The notes under the pieces were generated by a model. That model saw nothing but the letters and a program-made list of their open reading frames with translations. It had not been told where the DNA came from and made no database searches. From Peptoniphilus_A sp001811425 (GTDB lineage: Bacteria; Bacillota; Clostridia; Tissierellales; Peptoniphilaceae), in the NCBI RefSeq assembly GCF_001811425.1, contig NZ_KV804698.1, positions 1-64,000 of the forward strand: a stretch of DNA of 64,000 nucleotides, read 5' to 3'. Of this stretch, positions 17,121 through 27,728 are shown one piece after another; within the stretch, counting starts at the first letter, position 1, and each line of letters begins with the position of its first letter. A program made the position numbers and the translations under genes.

Positions 17121-19271
17121 ATGAAGAACTTATACATAAGGACAAAAAACTTTATTTTCAAGAACAAGATTACAAAAATTATTGCATTGCTTTTACTTCT
17201 TGCATTTGCATTTTTAATTTTTAAAATAATTTCAGGAAAGATCGGTGGCAAAGAGGGAGAGACAATTTCTTCCAACCAAGTGGTGACCCTTAAGAAGGGC
17301 AGTGTCACTAATTCAGTGACAGAAAAGGGCAAGGTTGTGTCATCAAACTCTGTGGAAGTTTTCGCAGAAAAACCCCTTCCTGTCACTCATGTAAATGTAA
17401 AAGTGGGCGACCTTGTGAAGAAGGGCGATGTTATTGCTCAGCTTGACTCATCTTCCATTGAGCAACAATTAAAGTCAAGAAGGGCACAAAAGTCTGCCAC
17501 AGACAAAAACCTTTCTGCACAAATTTCTGCTGCCAAAAAAAGACTTGATGAGGCAATTTCCGGTCGTGATTCTGGCAAAAATCCAGCCATAGTTGCTGCA
17601 GAAACTTCACTTACTCAAGCCATGGACCAATACCTAGCAGCGCAAAAATCCTATGACGACTTCAAGAGAAGTTTAGACGAAGCCTACAACCAAGGCATGG
17701 TTGCAGAAAAGAGCACGAGGGAAAATCTTGCCTACCAAGAAGAGGCGACAGACTTAAAATATAGACAGCTGCAAGATGACATGAACAAGAACGCAAATAA
17801 AATTGCCGACAATAGGGCACTAGCAGCAGACAAGTCAAGGCAAGAGGCATATTTGCAAAATGCACTTGATAACGAGAAGAGAAGGTTGACTGAACTTGGA
17901 ATTTCCATTAAGGAAGAACAGGGAAGACTGGCTGAGGCTCAAGAAAAAGTTACAAGTTATCAAACGGAAATTACAAGTTTGGGAGCTGAAAAAAGTCAAT
18001 TAGAAGCTAAACTTCAAAAAGCTAATCTTGAGTTAAACCAGCCTCAAAACACACCAGAAAAAAAACAAGAGATTCAAAAAACTATTGATGAGACTAAAAA
18101 GAATATAGCAAATAAAGATGCTGAAATACAAAAAAATAAAGATGCAATAGAGGCAATAAACTTTGAAGAAATAAAAAAATCAGCCAATGAAAACATCAAT
18201 AGACTTACAAGGACACAAAACGAAGTAGAAATCGAAGTAAATAGAATTTCAGAAGACCTTGCCAGCGCAAAGGCTGACCAGCAAAAATATACATCAGAGG
18301 CAGAAGCAATGGAAAAAGAATTGGAAGGTCAACAAAAACAAGTTGACGCAACAAGGCTTGAAGTGAAAAAAGCCAAGGAAGACCTAGCATCAGATGCCGA
18401 CAAAGCTATAAAATCACAAAAAGCTCGTGACGACGAATTAAAAACGCTGGCACAAAACCTTGAAACAGCCAGAGACAATTACGAAAGCGCCAAGAGAAAT
18501 CTCGAATCCACAAAGACCCAAGTGGCAAATGAAATTTCTGGCCTATCTGACAATTTGAAGACAGCAAGGGCAGGCGCCAACAACTTAGACAGTGTGGAAA
18601 TCGAAAATTTGACGGAAGAATTGGAAAAATCACTGATAAAGGCACCAGCTGACGGCACAGTTACAGAAGTGAACGCCAAGGAAGGGCAAGCGCCAGCGGC
18701 AGCAGTGGCAAAAATCGAAACCATTGATACCTTGAGGATTGAATCACAAGTAAAAGAATACGACAAGAACTCTGTGGCAGTGGGAACACTTGTGGAAATC
18801 ACATCAGATTCAGCCATGGGCGAAACCTATAAGGGCAGGGTAATTTCCATAGATCCAGTGCCAATGCCAGCCTCTGCCGACAATAAAACGGGCGAAGTTC
18901 TTTACAAAACAACAATTGAATTAGATGAAGGACAAGAAACAAAACTGGCACCAGGCATGACCCTTAGAGTAAAATACATCATGAGCGAAGAAAAGAACAC
19001 CTTCAAGGTACCAACAGATGCAGTCTTTGAAAGAGATGGCAAAAATTATATACTCGCCCTAAAGGATATGGGTAAGGATAAGTACCAAATCCAAAAGGTG
19101 GAAGTGAGCCTGGGACTTTCCAATGACGCAGAAACTGCAATAAAATCTAAGGACTTAAAGGAAAATGACAAGGTCCTTGCCACATCTGGCGGCTATGGTG
19201 AGGGAAGCCTAGTAAAAGTCGTTGATGCAGACCTGGCAGATGAAAAAGCTGGAGAAAAAGATGAAAAATAA
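17121..19271 (+). CDS. MacA-like membrane fusion protein with long coiled coil
   Basis: 716 residues from ATG 17121, with GGAGG 5 bases upstream; an in-frame TTG at 17103 precedes the ribosome site. A short cytoplasmic N-terminus and one membrane segment (IIALLLLLAFAFLIFKII) are followed by the first half of a barrel-sandwich hybrid domain (VNVKVGDLVKKGDVIAQLD). A coiled-coil region of roughly 380 residues follows, then the second half (IKAPADGTVTEVNAKEGQ) and a beta-barrel tail. Adaptors of this class usually have 350-450 residues, so the helical hairpin is unusually long. It works with the MacB-like ATPase and permease encoded next. Substrate unknown. Confidence 0.9.
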   Translation: MKNLYIRTKNFIFKNKITKIIALLLLLAFAFLIFKIISGKIGGKEGETISSNQVVTLKKGSVTNSVTEKGKVVSSNSVEVFAEKPLPVTHVNVKVGDLVKKGDVIAQLDSSSIEQQLKSRRAQKSATDKNLSAQISAAKKRLDEAISGRDSGKNPAIVAAETSLTQAMDQYLAAQKSYDDFKRSLDEAYNQGMVAEKSTRENLAYQEEATDLKYRQLQDDMNKNANKIADNRALAADKSRQEAYLQNALDNEKRRLTELGISIKEEQGRLAEAQEKVTSYQTEITSLGAEKSQLEAKLQKANLELNQPQNTPEKKQEIQKTIDETKKNIANKDAEIQKNKDAIEAINFEEIKKSANENINRLTRTQNEVEIEVNRISEDLASAKADQQKYTSEAEAMEKELEGQQKQVDATRLEVKKAKEDLASDADKAIKSQKARDDELKTLAQNLETARDNYESAKRNLESTKTQVANEISGLSDNLKTARAGANNLDSVEIENLTEELEKSLIKAPADGTVTEVNAKEGQAPAAAVAKIETIDTLRIESQVKEYDKNSVAVGTLVEITSDSAMGETYKGRVISIDPVPMPASADNKTGEVLYKTTIELDEGQETKLAPGMTLRVKYIMSEEKNTFKVPTDAVFERDGKNYILALKDMGKDKYQIQKVEVSLGLSNDAETAIKSKDLKENDKVLATSGGYGEGSLVKVVDADLADEKAGEKDEK

Positions 19272-19944
19272 GCTGATAAAAATGGAGGGTATTAAAAAAT
19301 CCTTTAACATAGGGAAGGAAAATGAGCTGGAAATCCTTCACGGCATAGATTTTGATGTCAATGAGGGCGAATTTGTCTCTGTTGTGGGACAGTCAGGCTC
19401 AGGCAAGTCAACCCTCATGAACATCATCGGCCTCTTAGATAGGCAGACATCAGGCTATTACGAGCTCAATAAAGTTGATATCTCATCCCTAAAGGACAGC
19501 GAACTTTCAGCCTATCGTTCCAAAAAAATTGGCTTTGTCTTCCAAAATTTCAATCTCATACCCAGGTCCAATGCCCTAAAAAATGTAGAACTCCCCATGA
19601 CCTATGCAGGAGTCCCCAAAAAAGAGAGAACAGAGAGGGCAGAAAGGCTACTTGAAATTGTAGATATGAAGGACAGGATGAACCACCTTCCCAATGAACT
19701 ATCTGGTGGACAAAAACAGAGGGTGGCAATAGCAAGAGCCATGGCAAATGATCCCGATATAATCTTGGCAGACGAGCCAACGGGAGCCTTGGACTCCAAG
19801 ACAGGCAGGACTGTCATGGATTTATTCCATAAGCTAAACGAAGTGGAAAAGAGGACAATAATAGTCATCACCCACAACCTTGAACTAGCAGAAGAAGCCA
19901 CTAGGATTTACAAGATGACTGACGGGAACTTGGAGGAGATTTAA
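19261..19944 (+). CDS. MacB-type ABC transporter ATPase
   Basis: 227 residues from ATG 19261 (GGAGA 6 bases upstream), overlapping the adaptor gene by 11 bases. Walker A GQSGSGKST, signature LSGGQKQR, Walker B IILADEPTGALDS and H-loop VITHNLELA place it in the LolD/MacB ATPase family. It powers the FtsX-type permease encoded next. The stop overlaps the next start. Confidence 0.94.
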   Translation: MKNKLIKMEGIKKSFNIGKENELEILHGIDFDVNEGEFVSVVGQSGSGKSTLMNIIGLLDRQTSGYYELNKVDISSLKDSELSAYRSKKIGFVFQNFNLIPRSNALKNVELPMTYAGVPKKERTERAERLLEIVDMKDRMNHLPNELSGGQKQRVAIARAMANDPDIILADEPTGALDSKTGRTVMDLFHKLNEVEKRTIIVITHNLELAEEATRIYKMTDGNLEEI

Positions 19945-21197
19945 TGGACCTATTAGAAACAATAAAACTCTCCTTGGAAGGACTAAAATCAAATAAATTA
20001 AGATCTTTTTTGACCATGCTTGGCATAATAATAGGCATAGGCTCAGTAATAGGAATAACAACCATAGGTGACGCACTGACAAAATCAGTGAACCAAGCCT
20101 TTGACTCCATAGCCAACACAGCAGTCCAATTCTATGTAAGACCAAAAAACGCAGATTATGACGGCGGCGAATTAAGTGAAAGTGATTACTTTACAGAAGA
20201 CAAAATAAACTATTTAGAGGCGCAAAAGGGCAGGAGAATAGAGGAACTCATCTACCAGGGAGCAAGCGGACAGGGCTATGTAAAAGAAGGCAGAAACAAA
20301 GAAGCTGTAGCCATAACATCAACATCCCCTGGCGAAAAAAATATCTTTAAAGTAAAAATGATTGCCGGCAGATTTTTAAATGACGAAGATGTCGCTCGTG
20401 GCAAGTCTGTAGCAGTAATATCAGATAAAGTTTTAGAGAAAGTCTATAAAGTTCCTGCACCAGAAGCCTTGGGTAGAGAGGCAAAAATTGAAGTCAACGG
20501 TAAGTTAATAGTCGCCACAATAATTGGAGTCTATGAGTATGAAGAAATGTCCGTTATGGGGCAATCCATTAACGGAGCCAACTCCACACTTTACCTTCCA
20601 AGGACAACGGGCGACAGAGAACTTTTAAGTGAACCCAGAACAGTTTACTACGACTTAGCCTTGACCCTAAAAAACCCTGACAGCATTGAAGAAGATGCAC
20701 AGGCAATAAGAGACGAATTAAACGAAAAATTTTATGCTGACAACCCTCGAGCAGAAGTAGCATATTACTCAGCAAAAAGCGAGATAGAACAGATGAATTC
20801 TGCCATGGGCTCAATCCAAATAGCCATAGGAGCCATAGCAGCCATTTCCCTCTTAGTAGGTGGCATTGGCGTAATGAATATCCTTCTCGTGTCAGTGACA
20901 GAGAGGACCAAAGAAATTGGCATAAGAAAGGCATTGGGGGCAACTCGTGGAGATATACGAAAGCAGTTTATAATCGAATCCGTAATAATTTGCATAATCG
21001 GAGGAATCTTCGGCATAGCCCTTGGCACCATCATAGGACTTGTCGGGTCCACCCTCCTAGAGGCAAGGACACTTCCTTCCCTTGGCGCCATAATAGTGGC
21101 AGTGGGCTTCTCCATGCTAATAGGAATTTTCTTCGGCTATTACCCAGCCAACAAGGCAGCAAAAATGGATCCAATAGAAGCCTTGAGATACGAATAA
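19944..21197 (+). CDS. MacB-type FtsX-domain ABC permease
   Basis: 417 residues. One N-terminal membrane helix near residues 20-45, a large extracytoplasmic MacB core domain (about 50-280), then three helices of the FtsX domain with the signature VTERTKEIGIRKALGATR. MacB-type machines are mechanotransmission transporters that expel peptides, toxins or antibiotics via a MacA adaptor. Its ATPase and adaptor lie directly upstream in one overlapping operon. Confidence 0.93.
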   Translation: MDLLETIKLSLEGLKSNKLRSFLTMLGIIIGIGSVIGITTIGDALTKSVNQAFDSIANTAVQFYVRPKNADYDGGELSESDYFTEDKINYLEAQKGRRIEELIYQGASGQGYVKEGRNKEAVAITSTSPGEKNIFKVKMIAGRFLNDEDVARGKSVAVISDKVLEKVYKVPAPEALGREAKIEVNGKLIVATIIGVYEYEEMSVMGQSINGANSTLYLPRTTGDRELLSEPRTVYYDLALTLKNPDSIEEDAQAIRDELNEKFYADNPRAEVAYYSAKSEIEQMNSAMGSIQIAIGAIAAISLLVGGIGVMNILLVSVTERTKEIGIRKALGATRGDIRKQFIIESVIICIIGGIFGIALGTIIGLVGSTLLEARTLPSLGAIIVAVGFSMLIGIFFGYYPANKAAKMDPIEALRYE

Positions 21198-21212
21198 AAT
21201 AAAAAAGAATTA

Positions 21213-21254
21213 GATGCAAGTGAGCTTGGAAAAAGTTTGCTTGCATATTTTTTT
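21213..21254 (+). terminator. Terminator of the MacAB-like operon
   Basis: ATGCAAG and CTTGCAT form the base of an imperfect stem, followed by ATTTTTTTT, starting 16 bases after the permease stop. Confidence 0.65.
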
Positions 21255-21937
21255 GTCAAAAATTTGCGGGGAATATGAAAATATTTAAAAATCACATAAA
21301 AAAATCAAATTCCTTCTATTATATAGTATATTTTTCAAATTCTTTCTATTATATACCTACATCTTGTAGGTGAAAAAAATTAAAAGATAGAGAGGACTAA
21401 GTTTTTGCCAAAAAATCAATAAGCAATAATAAATAGTTGAGGGCGGAAAAAAGCCTCAAAAAAATTTCCACGAAAAATTTTAAGGAAGTATTACAAAGAG
21501 GGAGAAATATTAAAGCCATATTAAAATTTAGTAGCAAACCTGAAACATAAAAAAGAAAAATTAACACTAATTTAATACAAAAATAATATAAAAAATCAAA
21601 AAAATTAAAAAATTTTAAATTTTAGACAAAAATTCCCAGTAAAAAACTATGAATACCTTGTCAGTGCACTAATGCGAAAATAGCATTAAATAGAGAATCT
21701 ATAGTTTTTTGTAAATTAAAATTGTATAAATAAAATACAATTTAAATCAATATAAAAATATGAGTATTATAATTTACGAATGTTGAAATATACCGAGTCG
21801 CTAATTTTCAATAGTTTCAGCCGGTGAAAATGTATACATTATATAAATTAATATATAATAGAAAAATTTAGGGCAAAAAAATTTTCGAAAAATGACAGCG
21901 ACAAGCCATTTTTTAAGAAAAATTTACAAAAAAAGTA
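21255..21937. other. AT-rich gene-free region upstream of the pilus promoter
   Basis: About 680 bases without a credible ORF. It contains a 20-base imperfect direct repeat, the palindrome CCTACA-TCT-TGTAGG at 21356-21370, and a possible hairpin of AAAAACTAT near 21645 with ATAGTTTTT near 21700 that encloses AATGC/GCATT. No known riboswitch class was recognised. It may hold regulator-binding sites for the pilus locus. Confidence 0.4.
21306..21355. repeat. Imperfect 20-bp direct repeat, 30-bp period
   Basis: CAAATTCCTTCTATTATATA at 21306-21325 recurs as CAAATTCTTTCTATTATATA at 21336-21355, one mismatch. Thirty bases is close to three helical turns, as in some tandem operators. Confidence 0.7.
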
Positions 21938-21966
21938 TTGATACTTTATTATTGTTGTATTAAAAT
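21938..21966 (+). promoter_or_regulatory. Promoter of the pilus operon
   Basis: TTGATA (21938-21943), 17-base spacer, TAAAAT (21961-21966). The leader then has ATACTAG and CTAGTAT forming a 7-bp hairpin before the GGAGAG ribosome site of the adhesin gene. Confidence 0.65.
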
Positions 21967-22037
21967 AGATATAACAATACTAGAGAATACATAAAATCCT
22001 AGTATAGACAAAGACTGATTGAGATAGGAGAGTAATA

Positions 22038-25000
22038 ATGAATAACATTTTGAAAAGAATCATGAGCCTTTTATTGGCTGTATTAATGGTTTTAGAAGTG
22101 TTCAGTCCAGTAGCTGTATCAGCAAGGGCACTTCTCGATGAAGAGGAAAACCATACCTCAATAATGAGCGAACCAAGGGTGGACAGTAAATCTATACTAG
22201 GCCCAGAAACCAAGCCTAAAAAAGAACCCCTTGATGATGAGTTGTTTTCAGTTCCTGCCAAAAAAGCAGAGCCCAACAAAGAAATAAACAAGATCCAAGA
22301 GGCACCGGCAAGGCAAAAAGAGTCATCAATACTAATTGAAACTCCTGCAAAAGAAGAAACCGCACCACAAAAAGAAGTTGACAACACAATAATCGAAGCA
22401 GGGCGACAAAGAGAACAAAAAGCAGAAGACAAACTTAACCAAGCAGTAGAAAGGGCAAAGCAAGCAGAGCAAAACGCTAAGGCTAGTGAAAACCTAAACC
22501 TAGAAACAAGTGAAATAGAAAAGCCTGGCTACAAAGCTTGGAGAGTAGTAAACAGAATAAAGGCAATCTACAAGGATGGCAAGCTTGACTGCCAAGGACT
22601 TCTAATCGAAGTAGAAGACTTTAAAGGCAACAAGAAAACCTTAACTTACGACGATATACTAAAGGACGAAAATATAATCGTAAATAAGGAAATAAAAGAA
22701 GGACTCTTTGGATCTAGCGAACTTATAATAACAACGCCAGGCCTTAGAGATATAAAAATCGATGTCAAAGTCGAAAACATAAAAAAAGATAAAAAAGAAA
22801 AATCAGATCTTAGTCTAGAAAAGGAAAATTCAAATAAATTAGAAGATAAAGAAAATACAGAAGAAAAAGAAGGCATACTTGATAAAATCAAAAACTTCTT
22901 TGCAGATGACGAACAAACAAAGGGACTAGAAGAAGACGCAGCAAGAGAAGACGCAATTTTAGAATTTAATAATCAAGATAGAAAAGGAATTCTAATTCCA
23001 CAACCATTGACTCCAGAAGAAGAAGCGATAGGACTTCAAACAATTGAAGAGTACCAAGAAGAAGAGAAAGAAGAAAGTCCTAGATTTATGTTCTTTAGAG
23101 CTCCAGCCCAAGGCAGCTTAGCGAATAAAAAGTTTACTATAAGGACAAGATACGAAACATCTAATCAAGCTGGACCTATTGCAGTTGGACAATTTTTTGA
23201 AATACATCTTGATGACAGACTTACTGTTAACGATCCATTAAGTCTAAAAGCTATACAATATAATGGACAAGAAATTGCAACCCCTTCTTACGACGGAAAT
23301 ACAAAGATAATAAAATATACTGTAACAAAATCTATTGCAGACAATGTAAAGATACCACTAAACATAGATGTGGATTATGATGTGGAAAAAATAATACAGT
23401 TAGATGGGGACGCAACTAAACACTCAATCAAAAATTCAATTAGTGGACTTGGAGTAACGCAAGCTATTGTAAAACTTCCAGAAACAGTAGTTGATGACGA
23501 AGGAAACATAGTAAATCAAATTGTAGAACCTGGTGGAGAAGATGTTTACGAAATCGTAGAACAAGGCGATGATTATAAGGTTTATATGGATGCCTTTGGT
23601 ACACCGATAGTTGAAAATGGAAAATTAACAGCTATTGACTGGACAATAACATTTTCTGGTACAAAGGACTTAAAAGAATTAGGACTTATATCAAATGCTA
23701 CATTAGTAAAAGGATCAGGTTTAAAAGATTTTGAAAGTATTTTATTAAATGGTAACCCTGTCCAATCTGGAGATCTAAGCGATAACCCTATAGAAGGACA
23801 ACTTGGAATAGTAAAATCTAAAAACCATACGCTTTCTTTTAATACAAAAGAAGTAAAATTCAACTTCAGAACTCCAGTTGAAGATGCTCCTCAATCAAAG
23901 TACGTTATAGACCTATCAGTTGTTCTTAAAGCTAAAAACAAATCTGGTGCTGTTAGACTTATTTTTGACAAGGGATATAGCGAAGATGTCGTAAAAGAAG
24001 AAACCTCAAAACGTGTTGATATGAACAACAGAACAACAATCCTTGGAGAGTTTTCAAGTGAAAGTTCTGCAACATGGACTGTAACAGACGAGGTTTCTGC
24101 TGGAGATGATAACATTAAATTCCCTCTAGCAACAAGAGAACTAACTGGAGAACAAAGTATTAATTCAGCTAAGATGGCAGTTTACGGTTTAGACCAAGAC
24201 GGTAAAATGGTTGTTAAAGTAAATGAAACAGACCTTAATAATCAAATTCCTGAAAAAGGAACTAATCCTAGTGACGTCCAACTACCAGGTAGAATTGCAG
24301 TTTATGAATACAAAACTTCATTGACAGAATCTGAACTAGGCTATTCACTATCTGGTGTAAACATTAATAAGTATCAAGACATAAAAGTAAATCAAAAGTG
24401 GAATAAAAGTGCGGATATTCAAGCGACAATTCCAGATCAAAAAATCGAAGTACAAGACCAAAATGGAAATCACTTAAAGACTTATGATATTAAGGGACGA
24501 AATGATCAAGTTTTTGAAAGAGACCTAACTTTAGATAATGTCAAATATTTTAATATTAACAGTGATGGTACAGAAGAAAGAATTCACCATAAACTAGTGC
24601 AAGAATTGCCAACAGATGGACAGTATTCTTACACTGAAGGATATAATTACCAAAAATCTGATGACAAAATCTACTATATCTTAAACTATATAGGAGAAGA
24701 TCAAGTAGAAGGTACTGCAACATTAAAAGTAGTAAAAAAGGATTCTAAAGAATTTGATAAAAGACTATCAGGAGCTAAGTTCACTTTATATAACTCAACT
24801 TACAAAATTGAACTTGTAACTGACGATAATGGTGAAGCAAGATTCCCTAACTTAGAACCAGGCACATATACTCTTGTAGAAAATAATGCGCCAGCTGGTT
24901 ATAAAAACAATAATGCCAATACAACGGTTACTGTTAATAATGATGGAACTGTTGAAGTAGATGGAGAAGGCTTGTCTGTCGAAAACGGTACTGCTAAAAC

Positions 25001-27728
25001 TCAATTTGTAGAACACAATCAATATCCAGCCTGGCCAGACTACATGAATGCTATGCACTATGGAAAGGTAGATGATAACGGAAATATAGAAACATATATC
25101 TACCTAAAACCAAGATCAAACTACAAAGGTGGTTCTACAAATAGAGATACAAGACTTAACTTATGTATTGATAATGGGGAAATTACAAATGTAGAAGTAT
25201 TTAATGTATATCCAAATCAAAGAGATTCTATTAAAAATTTAATGGAAGACCAAGATATATCTTATAATACTGTTGGAAATAATCTTGGCTCTAACCAAGT
25301 TAATCAAGGCGTTAAGGATGATATTACAGGAAATAAAAATGTACTTGATCCTTTTACAAACAAAACTGGATATCAGCTTAAATTCCCTGTAAATAGATTT
25401 AATGAAGACTGGGGATTCTTAGTAAAAGTCACAGCTAATGGATCAACTGCAAGTCAAGTTTCTTATGATTGGTTAACTGATCCAGAAGAAGCTACAAGAG
25501 ATAATGCTAAAATTCAAAAATCTGTAAGCTTGAGCAAGGCATCACAAAGTCCAGAATCTACAGATACAATTGTAAATGTAAGAAATGAAGCTTTTCCAAA
25601 ACAACCTGTAAAGATCACAAAGGTAGATGACGATAGGCAAAAGAAAAACCCATTGGCAAATGCAACTTTCATCTTAATGGATAATAATGGGAAAACTTTA
25701 CAAACAATAATTACAAAAGAAGATGGTGTGGCTGATTTTGGAAATCTATCACCAGGGAATTATGTAATAGAAGAACAAAAAGCACCTCAAAATTATAAAG
25801 CTTCAGATGTAGTATTTGATGTTACAGTTGGAGAAGATGGCACTGTCACATATAAGGCTAGATTTAAAAACGGAGGCGCTACTCCAGAAGCAAACGTAGA
25901 TTACTATATAGAAACAGAAAACATAAGTGAACAAACAGAAAAACCTATAGTCACTAGCGTTGAACAAAACCTAGTAATTTCTGAAGGCGCAGGTTCTGGA
26001 TCAATAGGAAGTAGACCAGGTATTTGGGAAGCCTATATGTTTGAATCCCTAATATACACAGCTAAAATCCATGCAACAAATGTTGCAAAAGGAAAAACAT
26101 TAAAGATTCAATTTGACCCTAACCTTAACTTCAAACAATATGTTTATGAAATACCTAGTCCAAAATATGCTACAGCTTATTTCAACTATGATACAAATCT
26201 GTTGACATATGTCTTTAATGATAATTTGACAGAAAATGAAGTAGACCTGTCACTTAAGATTAATGGTATTATACCTGACAAGTACTATGCTACCGTTAGT
26301 GACAAATATTATTTTGATATAACTGTAGATCCTGATGGATTTAACAAAAAAGACACTTATGAAGTAAATGCTGACTATGCTGGGTATTATGACAATGCTG
26401 GCACACCACCATTTTCTAACTATTACACAGATATCTACGAAGAAAATGGTGAAAAATATTTCAATGGTATAATCTATTACAATGCCCTAGCTAAGGGATC
26501 TAAAAAGGCTAGGACTCTTAATATTGACTGGATTTCAGCAAAACAAAATGAAAGAGTTGCTGACATGAGTGTATATCCAGCCCAAGGAAAACCAGCTTAT
26601 ACCTTAGATGATATGAAAATATACAAGGTTGAGCCAGAAAGAATTAATGGCAGACTAACTAATGAACGTAACATGCCACTATCCTTTGGTGTTCGTCCAG
26701 AACTAAGACCAGATATCTACGAGCTAGTTTACGATAAAAGTAATATAAATCCTGAGGAATATTTCTCAGGAAGACAAGGCGAAATATATGTTACCTATGA
26801 TCCTTCAAAAATCAAAGAATCTGGAACTATAAATGCAGATGGTCATAAAAATCACCCATTAGAAATAGGTATGCCAGAAATTTCAGCTAAAAAAGAAGGT
26901 TATGTAATTGTTCAAAAATTTAAGGTTGAGGACTTTGAAAGATATAAATCTTTATGGAGACTTTACTACTATTCAGATGGAATAAATCAAGCAGCTTCTT
27001 ATCAAAAAGGAAATTACAACGAAGCAGCAGCTAATCAGTCTGGATCAGAAATTCCAGAATTATATAGTCAAGTTATAAAACTACCAAACTCTCCTTATAC
27101 ACCTGCTAATTTCGCTATAAAGAAATTTGACGAAACGGATAGAACAAAGACTTTAAGAGGAGCAATCTTTACTCTAACTTCTAAAGATGGGAAAGTTATA
27201 AACAGATCTACAGATGAAAATGGAGAAATAAACTTTACAGAACTTTCTCCAGGATTATATACACTTGTAGAAAGCAAAGCTCCAAACGGATATGCTGGAT
27301 CAAGTAGTACTTGGATAGTTGTTGTCTATAAAGATGGCAATGTGAAAATTACCGAAAAAAGTATAACTGAAATTGGCGAGTCCTATTTTGGAAAACAAAT
27401 ACTAATAAAAATTACCAATAGACCAGTAGGAAATGAATTTATAGTTTATAAAAAAGACTCAAATAATAAACCTCTTGCTGGAGCAAAGTTTACTATAACA
27501 AAGAAAGGTGAACAAACTCCTTTTGCTACAGGAACATCTGATATTAACGGGGTTGTAAAATTTCCAAAAGTACTAACAGAAGGAACCTATATAATAGAAG
27601 AAACTGAGGCGCCAGCTGGTTATAATAAGACAAATAATAAATGGGTACTAGTTGTAGATAATAAGGGTAACAAAGAAGTTTATAAATATTTAAAACCTGG
27701 AGATCAAGGCCTAGATCAAAATGATTAA
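22038..27728 (+). CDS. Giant SpaA-repeat adhesin, N-terminal part up to an in-frame stop
   Basis: 1,896 residues. Signal peptide (MNNILKRIMSLLLAVLMVLE, cleavage near VSA-RA), then a charged low-complexity linker to about residue 170. An extracellular region follows that resembles adhesive domains of large cell-wall proteins, and at least four SpaA/Cna-B-like domains start near residues 892, 1191, 1693 and 1798. Each has a YxLxE...AP.GY-type E-box (TYTLVENNAPAGY, TYIIEETEAPAGY), which in pilins supports internal Lys-Asn isopeptide bonds. The frame ends at TAA 27726-27728, but the same frame stays open for 2,338 more codons. As written, this product lacks any wall-sorting signal and should be secreted. 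Likely the tip or ancillary protein of the pilus. Confidence 0.85.
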   Translation: MNNILKRIMSLLLAVLMVLEVFSPVAVSARALLDEEENHTSIMSEPRVDSKSILGPETKPKKEPLDDELFSVPAKKAEPNKEINKIQEAPARQKESSILIETPAKEETAPQKEVDNTIIEAGRQREQKAEDKLNQAVERAKQAEQNAKASENLNLETSEIEKPGYKAWRVVNRIKAIYKDGKLDCQGLLIEVEDFKGNKKTLTYDDILKDENIIVNKEIKEGLFGSSELIITTPGLRDIKIDVKVENIKKDKKEKSDLSLEKENSNKLEDKENTEEKEGILDKIKNFFADDEQTKGLEEDAAREDAILEFNNQDRKGILIPQPLTPEEEAIGLQTIEEYQEEEKEESPRFMFFRAPAQGSLANKKFTIRTRYETSNQAGPIAVGQFFEIHLDDRLTVNDPLSLKAIQYNGQEIATPSYDGNTKIIKYTVTKSIADNVKIPLNIDVDYDVEKIIQLDGDATKHSIKNSISGLGVTQAIVKLPETVVDDEGNIVNQIVEPGGEDVYEIVEQGDDYKVYMDAFGTPIVENGKLTAIDWTITFSGTKDLKELGLISNATLVKGSGLKDFESILLNGNPVQSGDLSDNPIEGQLGIVKSKNHTLSFNTKEVKFNFRTPVEDAPQSKYVIDLSVVLKAKNKSGAVRLIFDKGYSEDVVKEETSKRVDMNNRTTILGEFSSESSATWTVTDEVSAGDDNIKFPLATRELTGEQSINSAKMAVYGLDQDGKMVVKVNETDLNNQIPEKGTNPSDVQLPGRIAVYEYKTSLTESELGYSLSGVNINKYQDIKVNQKWNKSADIQATIPDQKIEVQDQNGNHLKTYDIKGRNDQVFERDLTLDNVKYFNINSDGTEERIHHKLVQELPTDGQYSYTEGYNYQKSDDKIYYILNYIGEDQVEGTATLKVVKKDSKEFDKRLSGAKFTLYNSTYKIELVTDDNGEARFPNLEPGTYTLVENNAPAGYKNNNANTTVTVNNDGTVEVDGEGLSVENGTAKTQFVEHNQYPAWPDYMNAMHYGKVDDNGNIETYIYLKPRSNYKGGSTNRDTRLNLCIDNGEITNVEVFNVYPNQRDSIKNLMEDQDISYNTVGNNLGSNQVNQGVKDDITGNKNVLDPFTNKTGYQLKFPVNRFNEDWGFLVKVTANGSTASQVSYDWLTDPEEATRDNAKIQKSVSLSKASQSPESTDTIVNVRNEAFPKQPVKITKVDDDRQKKNPLANATFILMDNNGKTLQTIITKEDGVADFGNLSPGNYVIEEQKAPQNYKASDVVFDVTVGEDGTVTYKARFKNGGATPEANVDYYIETENISEQTEKPIVTSVEQNLVISEGAGSGSIGSRPGIWEAYMFESLIYTAKIHATNVAKGKTLKIQFDPNLNFKQYVYEIPSPKYATAYFNYDTNLLTYVFNDNLTENEVDLSLKINGIIPDKYYATVSDKYYFDITVDPDGFNKKDTYEVNADYAGYYDNAGTPPFSNYYTDIYEENGEKYFNGIIYYNALAKGSKKARTLNIDWISAKQNERVADMSVYPAQGKPAYTLDDMKIYKVEPERINGRLTNERNMPLSFGVRPELRPDIYELVYDKSNINPEEYFSGRQGEIYVTYDPSKIKESGTINADGHKNHPLEIGMPEISAKKEGYVIVQKFKVEDFERYKSLWRLYYYSDGINQAASYQKGNYNEAAANQSGSEIPELYSQVIKLPNSPYTPANFAIKKFDETDRTKTLRGAIFTLTSKDGKVINRSTDENGEINFTELSPGLYTLVESKAPNGYAGSSSTWIVVVYKDGNVKITEKSITEIGESYFGKQILIKITNRPVGNEFIVYKKDSNNKPLAGAKFTITKKGEQTPFATGTSDINGVVKFPKVLTEGTYIIEETEAPAGYNKTNNKWVLVVDNKGNKEVYKYLKPGDQGLDQND
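27726..27728 (+). other. In-frame TAA stop splitting the giant adhesin
   Basis: Codons before and after read ...GLDQND-stop-LIYADGTNWVDVKG..., same frame, same composition. One substitution from CAA, GAA or AAA would create it. The following base is C, described in E. coli as a weak termination context. No ribosome site precedes the next ATG (27981). Confidence 0.85.
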
